Origin: Mytilus galloprovincialis
Taxonomy: Eukaryota > Mollusca > Bivalvia > Mytilida > Mytilidae
Length of the DNA stretch: 64,000 bases
Assembly: GCF_965363235.1 (NCBI RefSeq)
Contig: NC_134847.1
Location: 51,584,805-51,648,804, forward strand
Reading direction: 5' to 3'
In this document: positions 33,901 through 43,624 of the stretch, piece after piece
Position numbering within the stretch: position 1 is the stretch's first letter
Layout: every line of letters begins with the position of its first letter
Notes under the pieces: generated by a model
Seen by the model: the letters and a program-made list of their open reading frames with translations, nothing else
Told to the model about the DNA's origin: nothing
The model's database searches: none
Translations under genes and position numbers: made by a program

Positions 33901-36900
33901 ATGTATACATGGTTGTGACATTTATGTTGAAGTCGAATTTTGTTTTTGTTTCGGCCGTAGATAGTTTTGACATTTCTGTTTAGGCCTTATATGGTTTTGA
34001 CAGTTCTAACGACGCCATAAACTTAGATGGTTTTGACAGTTTTGTTGGGGTCATAGTTTATTTTGGTAATTTTGGTTAGATCGTAGATTGTTTTGGCAGT
34101 TCTGCTCATGACTAAGATGGTAGTGGCAGTTCTAATGACGCCATAAACTTAGATGGTTTTAACAGCTTTGTTACGGTTATATGTTGTTTTTGGTAGTTCC
34201 GGTGAGATCGTAGATTGTTTTGGCAGTTCTGTTTTGGTCTTAGATTATTTTGGTAGTTCCGGTGAGATCGTCGATTGTTTTGCCAGTTCTGTTTTGGTCC
34301 TAGATTATTTTGGTAGTTCCGGTGAGATCGTAGATTGTTTTGCCAGTTCTGTTTTGGTCCTAGATTATTTTGGTAGTTCCGGTGAGATCGTAGATTGTTT
34401 GTAGCTTTGGTTAGATCGTAGCCTTCTTTGACAGGTCTGCTGTAGTCATATATTGTTTTGTAGTTGTGGAGTAATGATCGTAGATTGTTTAGGCAGTTCT
34501 GTTGTGGTCAAAGGTTTTTTTTTTAAGTTCAGTTGAGGTCGTAGATTGTTTTGGGAGTTCTGTTATGGTCATATGTTGTTTTGGTAGTTGTGGTTTTTTT
34601 CTTGCTCTCCAACAATGTATTTTTTTTGGCGTTTGAAATTGTTGACGTCGATTGTAACTGTTGATAATTATTGCTTAAATCCGTGTTGTTTCCATGGAAT
34701 TCATGTTAGCATTATTAATCAATTATCTAAATGCATGATATAGTTTTCAAGGGGAGGAAAACAATCCATTTTAAACGACAAACGAAACGTTGTGGTGAAA
34801 GGTAAAGTAATGTAATGTAAATACAATAATGTGATGACTCGACTCATTATCAACAAAGTCGTACATGCATAATACACAGTGTTTACTTTTTTGTGAACCT
34901 TATCTTTTCCTTGTACGACTTTGCCCCCCGCAGAGCTATAGAAAAACAGTACATTAACGGGTGTTACACGGACTCTTTTTAGACGATACACGGACTCTTT
35001 TTAGTTGTTACACGGGACACTTTTTATGAATAGAATCACTCGTGCATGATCGGTGAGTTCATGGGCACTTTAACTTTCAATTAGATTTGAACTTTTTGGT
35101 TCACCGACTTATTCCTGTCTTTTTATTGAACAAAATATTTACGTTAGCATCAATATCTTTTTTTCAAACATTTCCAGTTAAATACTATTCATATCAGTAC
35201 ACTTAGGGATTAGACATTAAACTTCAATAGGGGGGGGGGGGTGGGGTTATGGTTTTCTCCTAAAATAGATATTTTGATCCCAAATTTTATGAGAAAAAAA
35301 TTATTATGGTCAAGCAGATGACAAATTAATGTTTTGCATGATTCTTGATTTTCCGAATACCGTTAATAGTGCTCATTGGCGGGTCCGGGGGGGGGGGGGG
35401 TGGAGGGGGGTACCCCCCTTTTTTTTGGCCGATCAATGCATTTGAATGGGAACATATAGTCCTGGCTTGGACCCCCTTTTAAAATGGCTTGATCCGCCCC
35501 TGGTGCTAATTTAAACAAAAACATTTGGGTGATGGCGTTGAAAAGTAAATAGTTAATATACTAAAAAAAGAACATACCTCCCACTTTATGAAGCAAAATA
35601 TTCGGTCAATAAATTCTTCAATATATGGACATGAATAGTATTTTGGACAATGCTTAAAGTAAAGAAAGGATGATACTGACGTGTATATTTCAATAAAAAT
35701 AAGACAGGAAATAAGTAAATAAAAATCTAATCTAATATCAAAAGATAAAATCCCTATCAACTCACCAATGCACGATTGATCCTATAAACAAAAAGTGTTC
35801 ATGTAATACACGTCCAAATAAGCAGCAAATCTAGAAGAAAATCATTCAACTTATGTCATCAATTTTGGGCGGTAAGCTGCGATTGGATCATATAGTAACA
35901 CGTGTTTAATCCCGATCAACACTTGCAGATCTAGAGACGAGCATGAATTTATAAAAAAATCAAAGTATATGGCTGAATATAGACAAAATCCATTTTTTTC
36001 ATAAACATTTAATTCACTTTTATCGAATTTATATCAGTGGTGGATCCAGGTCTAAATCAAGGACAAAACAGGGGGGACCAACTTTATGTCCCCATTTAAA
36101 TGCATTGATCGTCAAAAAAAGGGTTGTACCAACCCCCTGGACTCCCACCACTGCATATTAAATTCATGTATTTGGCAACAAACGCGCGATTTATACGATT
36201 TTTTTTAAGGGGGAATGGGGGGATGGAATGGCACATCCTGCATTTTTTCATCAAAAATAAAAATCACAGCCTGTTTATTTTAAAATGAATTAGCCCCTCT
36301 CCCCCCCTTTTCCCCGCTTTCCGTTTTATTCATAAAAATCAAACGTTATCTTACTTACCACTAAAATATTTCTTTAATAAATTACTTTTTTTGCATTTTA
36401 AAAAGTCTTAAATGTGTAAAACATTTATCTTTTACTTGAAATGGTTCTTTTTTTTTTTTTATCAAATTATTAAATTCCTGTTTTTTTTTAATGAAAAAAA
36501 ATCTCGGTTGAAGGGAAATGAAAAACAAATGTGTTTATGCTATAACTTACATTTACTGCTTTATGGCTGTCTACGTTTCTCAAATGTTTAGTCTTGCTAA
36601 AAGTATTATTACTTTCTTGAAACGTCGTACAAGTCAGATAAAAAACAAAAGTAACAAAAGAAACAGGCCGGTTACAACCAGCCGAATAGTTTTTCTGCAC
36701 TTGTAGTCAGGTCAAGGTCCTCGGCTATCGCCTCGGACCTTGACCTGACTACTCGTGCAGAAAAACTATCCGGCAACGGTTGTTACCGGCCTGTTTCTTT
36801 GTTACCTTTGTATTTTATCTAATACATAAACTCGGACAACAGTTTTAACCTAACAACAAACAATATTTTTGCATACTTCATCTGCCAATCCTCTAATACA

Positions 36901-37844
36901 TATTTTAAAACACATGAGCAGTATTCAGAGAGCTACAGTGTCGTTGTTCGCTCATATATATTGCTGTGAATTGTTGTGCCATTTGGTCTCTTGTGGAAAG
37001 TTGTCTCATTTAGCAATCATATCATGTCTTCTTTATTTATATTCCAAGTTCTTACTAGGGCGGGATATTTAGCTATAAAAATTATCTGGCACCCCTTCAT
37101 CCATATATGAAATTGTAATTAACTTCGTCCCAAGCTTACTATAAAACCCCATATTATTTTTGCATCAACATCTAACTATAATTCATAAAAGAACTTAATT
37201 TTGAAATTATGAACTTTTTTAGCAGGATTTCTTTTATAGTCGTGTTTAAATCAGAAATAGTTCTGCTGTTGTTTTTTTCTATGGTCGGGTTGTTGTCTCT
37301 TTGGCACATTCCCCATTTCCATTCTCAATTTTATCTACTTTAATATAATGTCTAAAATGATTGTTAATGCCTGTGTCGCTTTTTTAATTTGGTTAGATGC
37401 AATATGTAAAATCACAAAAAAAAACTGAACTGAGAGGAAAATTCAAAACGGAAAGTTCCTAATCAAATGGCAAAATCAAATGATAAAACACATCAACTGA
37501 ATGCAATAGTATTAAGTGCTGTTTCGTTTCAGCAACCTGTGATGACATCTCAGTGGATTGGAACTTACTTTCAGGACGGTAAAAATGTAGAATTTGGATT
37601 TACTCTTACGTTCGATGGAAGTAGCATAACAGGACAAGATTCTGAGGGCAATGGAGCTTTAACACTCGATGGTACTTTGGTAGTTTTTCCAGGTTTTATT
37701 CGTGCTGAGTTTACAACGGCTTCCTCATTGACGGGTACAGAGGTTGGATATTCTGGATTTTTATTTAATGATGGGCAGACTATATCAGGCAGGTGGGAAA
37801 GTGGACAAAACAACGGAGCGTTTGTACTGAATCGTGTGCAATGA
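30836..37844 (+). CDS. Secreted two-module cysteine-rich protein with beta-rich C-terminal domain, four exons
   Basis: I do not recognise this protein. Exons 30836-30911, 32219-32350, 33371-33486 and 37533-37844 join in phase (1, 1, 0) to 211 residues. Residues 1-25 are a hydrophobic leader rich in Phe, Cys and Ile. Module 1 has Cys 31, 38, 45, 60, 61, 66, 67; module 2 has Cys 74, 82, 88, 97, 100, 105, 106; Cys70 lies between. Both modules follow C-x6/7-C-x5/6-C-...-C-x4-CC with Gly before the second Cys, a small disulfide-rich fold like knottins or defensins in style. Residues 109-211 have no Cys and look like a beta-sandwich or barrel, with two related halves (TFDGSSITGQDSEGNGALTL; FNDGQTISGRWESGQNNGAF). 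AATAAA follows at 37881. A secreted defence or binding role is conceivable but not shown. Confidence 0.75.
30920..32200. other. Cysteine-rich gene intron 1
   Basis: Contains a short direct repeat near 31190-31300 (GGAATAAAAAGCAGGTAA-like word, four times, about 38-bp spacing). The remainder is AT-rich with nothing recognised. Confidence 0.4.
32219..32350 (+). CDS. Cysteine-rich gene exon 2 (module 1)
   Basis: Acceptor TATTATAG, donor CCAT|GTAAGT. It encodes NRKVCRAVNGKCKSKSADCS then VLGSGFEAYSPGNCCGRTKC and CAP. It is symmetrical (phase 1-1), so the module can be gained or lost without a frame shift. Confidence 0.78.
32450..32570 (+). repeat. R4 fragment
   Basis: Words GGTTGCTCTTTAGTTTTCTA and GGCCATGGTGGGCGTTGTCA match the 3' half of R4. 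Confidence 0.5.
32914..33205. repeat. Two interlocked palindromic elements in intron 2
   Basis: Pair A: ATGCCTCGTTCACACG (32916) with CGTGTGAACGAGGCAT (to 33158). Pair B: GTTATGCTGAGTTCACACGT (33031) with ACGTGTGAACTCCGCATAAC (to 33205). B starts inside A and ends outside it. Arms also share TTCGAATT-type words and AGAAGAGTGTGTGAACGCG. Confidence 0.75.
33371..33486 (+). CDS. Cysteine-rich gene exon 3 (module 2)
   Basis: Acceptor TTATCTACAG, donor CCG|GTAAGA. It encodes (C)DAACIYEHGGNCVLESEC then NMIRNSSLCTSCAGLICCIP. The first two bases complete Cys70. Confidence 0.78.
33770..34610 (+). repeat. Minisatellite, 30-bp units with 60-bp higher order
   Basis: A diffuse 30-bp unit around TAGATTGTTTTGGCAGTTCT. 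Between 34192 and 34400 near-identical 60-bp units repeat three to four times (TAGTTCCGGTGAGATCGTAG). Open frames here come from the period being a multiple of three. It lies in intron 3 of the cysteine-rich gene. Confidence 0.8.
34946..35020 (+). repeat. Short tandem repeat
   Basis: About three units of TACACGGACTCTTTTTAG-type sequence. Confidence 0.6.
35377..35503. repeat. MITE M3, copy a, G-run containing
   Basis: Inverted ends GGCGGGTCCGG and TTGATCCGCCCCTGG, a run of 14 G, and the word GATCAATGCATTTGAATGGG shared (inverted) with 36035-36153. Confidence 0.6.
36035..36153. repeat. MITE M3, copy b
   Basis: Ends CAGTGGTGGATCCAGG and CTCCCACCACTG. Interior CATTTAAATGCATTGATCGT is the inverse of copy a. 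Confidence 0.6.
36637..36819. repeat. Long hairpin of about 180 bp
   Basis: Arms of nearly 90 bases around 36728 (GGCTATCGCC). The left arm has AAACAGGCCGGTTACAACCA and GTCAGGTCAAGGTCC; the right arm has GGACCTTGACCTGAC and GGTTGTTACCGGCCTGTTTC. It is in intron 3. Confidence 0.85.
36895..37035 (-). repeat. R5 fragment
   Basis: Words TGGTCTCTTGTGGAAAGTTG and TCTCATTTAGCAATCATATC match the inverted R5 end. Confidence 0.4.
37262..37340 (-). repeat. Interspersed repeat R3, copy b
   Basis: Inverted R3: GTCGGGTTGTTGTCTCTTTG, then CCCCATTTCCATTCTCAATT. Confidence 0.65.
37425..37512 (+). repeat. R6 fragment beside the last exon of the cysteine-rich gene
   Basis: Words GAGAGGAAAATTCAAAACGG and ATGGCAAAATCAAATGATAA, as at 13505-13615. 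It ends about 20 bases before the exon 4 acceptor. Confidence 0.55.
37533..37844 (+). CDS. Cysteine-rich gene exon 4 (beta-rich domain, stop)
   Basis: Acceptor GTTTCGTTTCAG, phase 0. 103 residues starting QPVMTSQWIGTYFQDGKNVE and ending FVLNRVQ, TGA at 37842. The open frame extends upstream through the acceptor into an R6 repeat, so the upstream ATG at 37467 is not taken as a start. Confidence 0.85.
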   Translation, partial: QPVMTSQWIGTYFQDGKNVEFGFTLTFDGSSITGQDSEGNGALTLDGTLVVFPGFIRAEFTTASSLTGTEVGYSGFLFNDGQTISGRWESGQNNGAFVLNRVQ

Positions 37845-37880
37845 GTTAAAAGACAAAGTTATGGCAGTATCCTAAACGCT

Positions 37881-37886
37881 AATAAA
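37881..37886 (+). terminator. Polyadenylation signal of the cysteine-rich gene
   Basis: AATAAA 37 bases after the stop codon. Confidence 0.6.
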
Positions 37887-37889
37887 GCA

Positions 37890-39690
37890 ACAACGAGTCG
37901 TTACTGAAACAAAGTGTTTTTTTTTTATATTTTAACATCGTCTAGTGCCATTTGAGGAGATGAAATCACTGAAGCATTTGTCGTCTTTTTTTTCTGAAGT
38001 CTTTCATTTTACAGCAAATTAAGACATGATTTTTAACCTGCATGATTCCCTATTCATTGCAGCTTTTTTCATAATGCTAGCAAGACAAATGATTGTTTGG
38101 CTTGCTTGCTTTGTTTGTATCAATGTTTGCTCAAGCATCGTTGTAATTAAGATTGACATCTGAAAACAACATAAAAAGACGGATTAAAACTTGTATGCAT
38201 TATATTAAAATTTAATTGGACATTATCAATATAATACTAGTATGCAATAACACAAAAAAAGTAGCTTTATGACAAAAACTCTTATATCGAATTGACTGCC
38301 TATATTACGTACACGTTTGACGGATACTGACTTGCTGATCTTTTTGCCAGTTGAACTTTTTTCAGTCTGATTAAAATATAGAACTCCGATTGCGTTATAC
38401 TCCATATCATATGGGTCGTAATGAGGATATACCTTCATGAAGAAAAGGGTAAACATTCTTGCCAAATGACGTTTACGGTATTTTTTCAGTGGTGCATGAT
38501 GTACATTTTTTTTATGATGATAAAAATATTGACTGATTTTGTAAAATTATGTCCATAAATTACGGTAACAGATAATTATTTGAGACCTCTGTCGAATCAC
38601 AATGAGGATATTTTGACCCATCAATAAAAGATTTTAATCGATTTGACGACTGACGGTAAAAGCATTCCTACCCTCAGCTATAGACCCCAGATTAAAAAAA
38701 TGTGAAACAATATGATAAGAAAAACCCATATCCTGAATATAAGAATATTGAAAATCCAAGAAGTATAATATAAATATAATAAATATCAGAGTTGAATATA
38801 TCAAGCAGGTAATTTTCACTGGATTCCAATATGTCTGCAGTTTAAATCTACAAGAAACAATGAAAACCTATATTAAGACCTTTGGCCTAAAGATTGACCA
38901 ATCAAAAGAATTTTCCCTTCAACCTTTAAACGAAATACATTATAATTCTAATAACATATTACTAATCCTTACCAACTTGTGGAGCAAGGTAGTTACTGTT
39001 GTGGCACAAACCAATTCAAACGTACATACTGGTATATCACACAGTGATATTTATATGACAGCTTACAAATTCTGTAAACCAAAATTACAATGTTAAATAA
39101 CGGATTTTAATGAAACCGTATTTAAACATAGACCTTATTATAAAACATACAATATAAATAGTGTCCTTGTGTATAAAATAAAACATAACTCGGACAATAC
39201 TTTAAATATGTGCAGAAACGTAGTTCGCTATCTAATACAACTTTGTTTATGTTTTCTATTTATAATCAATCAACAATGTTATTGTGTACGGACTAATTCA
39301 CACAAGTAATACACGGTGGTATTTAAAATCTACTCATAACAAAGTCTTATCGAATACACCTCAAAGTATCGATCGGAATGTGTGTACTTTCTAAAGTGAT
39401 TTACATATAGCTCTAACGAATGACTACCAGTACTTTATATAATAAAATAAGTGTATAATATATGCATTTTATGTAGCGATAATACTTTTCGGGATCATAG
39501 AGAAAAATAACCATTCATACCAAAAATCATTCAATCTATGAAAATATATTAGAAATATTAATAAAGAAGTAGATAAAGAAAACTCACGTCAAAATGTCAA
39601 GTCTGTCAATACAATACAATGCTGACTATTCAATATACTTTCAAACTATTTCAATGGCTACTGGACATACACATCTGTCCATTTCGACTC
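37890..39690. other. Intergenic, nothing recognised
   Basis: AT-rich. Open frames are short and show no motif. Confidence 0.45.
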
Positions 39691-39694
39691 CATT

Positions 39695-39920
39695 AGGCAG
39701 CAACCATTTGATTTTCTGGGGGGGGGGGGGGGGGCTATGGTTTTTTTTGGAAAAAAAAGTTTGTTTCCAGTTTTTGGAGAAAAAAATAATTTGTTTTTGA
39801 TTCTGAGAAAAAACAATTGTTTGTTTCACCCTCAGCTGCCACTATATGTAATGCTAAAATTGAAAGAAAAAAATTGTTTTCGACTTGTCGCGAAAAAAAT
39901 AGATCAAATGGTTGCTGCCT
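39695..39920. repeat. TIR element with a 17-G run
   Basis: AGGCAGCAACCATTTGAT at left is inverted exactly at right (ATCAAATGGTTGCTGCCT). The interior is G-run, then T/A-rich direct words (TTGGAGAAAAAAATAA). Confidence 0.8.
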
Positions 39921-40489
39921 TAGTCCTTCTGGCTCAAAACAAAGAAACTAAGAACTGAGCGGTAAAACTATAAACTAACCAATCAAATCCAAGTAATCAT
40001 GAATAATGTATGGAAACATTTCAGCGTAATAAAAGTTTATATGATACAATATCTTATGAAGTTTATTTAATATTAACATAATTATACATCTTTATTTTAC
40101 AATTAAAATATACACAAAATAAAGAGGTTACCACATTAGGTTCACACACTAAGATACCAGAAGAAGCTCTTTTTACCGGCGTATCGAATTAACACATACA
40201 TAACATAAAAACAGAGAGCAAGCAAATAAGATACATCAGCAGCATATATTTCAATGTATAATAGATAAAGCACTTACATATCGAAATACATCACGGTACA
40301 TGGAAAGCACTACTACTCTACACATCTAAAAATGGTTAAACTGAAGCATGGTTAAAATTAAAGCACAACTAAAATCAAGTAAAACTTATTTAAAGCACAA
40401 CTAAAATTGAAGCACATATCCAAAATTTAAAGCCATGATGCAAACATTAAGCATAGCAGTTTTAATGTAAAACGCTACAAGTATTATTA

Positions 40490-41260
40490 TCGCACCGCGG
40501 GTAAATTATCACGTTGTGATTGGTTTAACGCCGTCACGTGGTGTCCCCCTATAACAGCTACATTTCGATCCATTCATGGAATGTATAATGCTCTTGAGTT
40601 GTGAAACCCTGGTCAGGAAGGCTATTCAACAGAGTACTAGCTGCAAATTTTAAAAAAAAATTACCAAACCGTGTTTATTGTTCTTGGAAAAATATCAAGT
40701 ACATATCTATATCTGAAAAAAAAACGTTCATATATGATGTTCTCTCAGTAAATGAATCAAAATTTGATGATCACTACTAAATACTGAATGCATCTACCCT
40801 TTCGAACTGGAGATAAAGAACACAAAAGCTACAATTAAGTCTCCCTTATATCTTGATTTTCATCTAGAAATTGGCAATGAGGGTTGGATGAAAAATTTAC
40901 GACAAAAGAGTTGATGTCAGTTTCCCATTATGAACTTTCCATTTCTATGTAGCAAAATGCCAGAGGCTCCTGAATACGGAGTATATATTTTACAGTTGAA
41001 ACGATATTCCAGGGCATGTATTTCATTTTATGATGTATTGATAGAGGGTTGCTGCCCAAAAGGAACTTTGCACTTTCAAACCAAGAGTGCCAAGTGGCAA
41101 ATTTGAAACCATTACTTTCCTTTACGGACGCTATCACGACTTTATAGACCGTTGTTGAATATAACCTTTTCACAGATGATATTTTGTTGTTCATGTAATA
41201 TCGTTACTTTGATTTCGTCTCATTTTAGCGACTGAGACCTACCGACTTAGATTTATTACC
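40490..41260. other. Unclassified sequence, probably repetitive
   Basis: Holds GC-richer stretches (GCACCGCGGGTAAATTATCA; GCCGTCACGTGGTGTCCCCC) and an 88-residue minus-strand frame (40928-41194) with no motif I recognise. GAGGCTCCTGAATACGG at 40964 resembles CAGAGGCTCCTGACTTGGGA at 63493. Confidence 0.3.
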
Positions 41261-41281
41261 AGATTTGTACTAACATAAGCA

Positions 41282-41720
41282 ACACTACGGTTGTCACACG
41301 TGGAGCAGGATCTGCTTACCTGTCCGGGTAACCTCGATCACCCTCAGTTTTTGTTGGGGTTTGTTTTGCTAAAGTCTTTAGTTTTCTATGTTGTGTTTTG
41401 TATATAATAGTTTGTCTATTTGTCTTTTTCCTTTTTAGCCATGACATTGTCAGTTTATTTTTGTCTTGTGAGTTTGAATGTCCCTGTGGTATTTTTTTTT
41501 TCTCTTTTTTTGCAATCGTATGCATTTAATAAGTTTTTGGTTGGGTTTGTGTTTCTTAGTCTTTAGTTTTCTATATTGTGTCTTCAACGGTGTACTATAT
41601 ATCATTTGTCTATTGGTTCTTTTCTTTTTTAGCCATGACATTGTCAGTTTATTTTTTTAACTTATGAGTTTGAATGTTTCTCTGGTATCTTTTGTCTCTC
41701 TTTTACAATGGTATATACTT
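41282..41720 (+). repeat. R4, copy c, with internal tandem duplication
   Basis: Starts ACTACGGTTGTCACACGTGG. The segment with TTAGCCATGACATTGTCAGT occurs twice (near 41438 and 41630), a duplication of roughly 190 bp. Confidence 0.65.
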
Positions 41721-42044
41721 AATAGGTTTATAGATCACAGACAGGTAATATTGCATTGACTATGTTAAAAGTTTCAGTAGTCATTGATCTTTGTCTCTTA
41801 ATTAATATGCAGGAAATGCAGTCTTCTTTGCTTTTTCAAGCCACTGTTGGAATGGACTTTAATGGTCTTCATTCACAAACTCTTGCTTGTACCTTTTTTA
41901 TTTTTATTTTTATTTTCTCAGTACATAGAAATACCATGCCAAAGTACAGAAATCGAAATTGCTAAAAATAAATGCACAAGTTTGACAATCTACACCATGT
42001 ACACCAGTAACCCCAAAAAATTGTTGAAGAAAACGGCTTGGTAG

Positions 42045-43165
42045 TGTTATTCACAAGTTTTTTGCAGATACCACCTGAACAACACCTTAAGAAAATGTTT
42101 TATATTGACATAAAATTTGTTTGAAGTTTTGTAACACGTTTTCTCAGTTTTCTTTTACCCCCCTCCCTGTTTTTCTGTTTTTTTTTTGTTTTTTTGTTTT
42201 TTTGTTTTGTTTTTTTTTATCTTTATGATAATTGACAATATATAATAATATGGCTGTGCTCTGATTTAAATATCTTACTTCAAGAGGTGAGCATATAGAT
42301 AGCATATTTCTATAGAAAGAGCTATTTTATTACCGGCAGCGGCAATATAGTGGATTTGTTGTTTTCACGGTTCTTTATAAAGAGGGAAATTTGTATTTGC
42401 CTTGGGAACCGTACTACGAAAACGTGCACTGTCAACATAACTGACATATACTGGTAGTTAAAAAAGAAAACAGCTGACAATATTGAGAATCACAATACCT
42501 GTAATCATGTAAAAATATTCAACAGTCAAAGAACTACTGGAAATAAGAAAGTATAACAAGAAATGAATATAAAATATTTAGCATCATATTGTTTGGTAAT
42601 GCCGAAATCATATCAAAACATGATATGCGGTTGAATTTTATTTTACTTCTAAAATCAGTCACAGTTTCATGTTTCATGTCACATAATATTTGCACAAGAA
42701 AACAATCTCAGATTTTCTAACTGTATGTAAACTGTGTAATAAAATAAATGAAAATAATACTATACTATAACAAACGACAAAATAAATAACAATCCTTTCT
42801 AAATAAAGTGGTATTCTGTCAACGTTTTATTTTTTGCTGAATAACTCATAATTATGTTTTGGTTAGTGTATCGCTATAACTTTGTTTCAATCATTGACTT
42901 GTTTCAAAATAAAGTGAGATTCTGATTTTTTTGCGTGTTGAATAAATTTTATCATGTTTTGGTAATAATAGTGTATTGCTATATTTTATTGTTTCATTGT
43001 TTCAGATCAAATGGACCAAGCTGTTAAAAGCAATTATCTTTTGTGTTTTTCATTTAAAATCTTCAATGTTTTACTCATACCAAGCTAAATAAATTTAGAA
43101 TTTAAACCTAAGCAATTTAAAACAACAATCATGATTTTCCAATTATTCAACTGGAATTTGAACTA
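42045..43165. other. Intergenic, nothing recognised
   Basis: Long T runs at 42180-42218, otherwise AT-rich. Confidence 0.4.
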
Positions 43166-43170
43166 AAATT

Positions 43171-43250
43171 GGGTGCGAACTTGTAGAGTGCGAACAGACC
43201 TTGGGTGCGAACATGCGAGGTGCGAACGTGTATTGGGCGCGAACGGACCT
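43171..43250 (+). repeat. Short tandem array of GGTGCGAAC words upstream of MRPL21
   Basis: Five copies of (G)GTGCGAAC or GCGCGAAC at irregular 16-23 base spacing in 80 bp, about 300 bases before the L21 start codon. CpG-containing words stand out in AT-rich flanks. Confidence 0.65.
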
Positions 43251-43542
43251 GATACCCTTCACATACGGCTTCACTGAAAATTGCATATTTTCTATTTGGC
43301 TGGTGATGGCATGCACATAGATCGGATGTTTATTTACACTTTGTAAATGGTGTGTACAGCATGTGTTTTGCGATTTTCAAAATTTTCCTATCATTATTCC
43401 TTCTGTTTGTATGGTTACTCTGGCAAAAAGACAACTGCAAATGTTATCTACTTTCACTTGAAAATAAAAAATGGATTATCACCATAAAAAAGGTTCCGAT
43501 CGAGGACCAGTCTCTAAGGTTTTATACACATCACTGTCAGTC

Positions 43543-43624
43543 ATGTCTTCCGGTCAGCAACTTGCTCGAATTTTTCAACGGTCTTTTACATTATTAAGCC
43601 AGAATTTAACTAATGTAAACAAAG
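43543..43624 (+). CDS. MRPL21: MRPL21 exon 1 (presequence)
   Basis: 27 codons plus one base, donor AAAG|GTAACT. The final G joins GA of exon 2 to give Gly. Confidence 0.8.

Noticed and set aside
34153-34404. Frame with repeated FGSSGEIVDC units
   Set aside because: Translation of a 60-bp minisatellite in an intron.
37467-37532. Upstream start for the cysteine-rich gene's last exon (single-exon gene of 125 residues)
   Set aside because: These bases belong to an R6 repeat and a splice acceptor. Phase-matched upstream exons with a signal peptide explain the gene better.
40928-41194. 88-residue minus-strand frame as a possible transposon protein
   Set aside because: No domain motif could be named. 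The surrounding DNA seems repetitive, but the class is unsupported.
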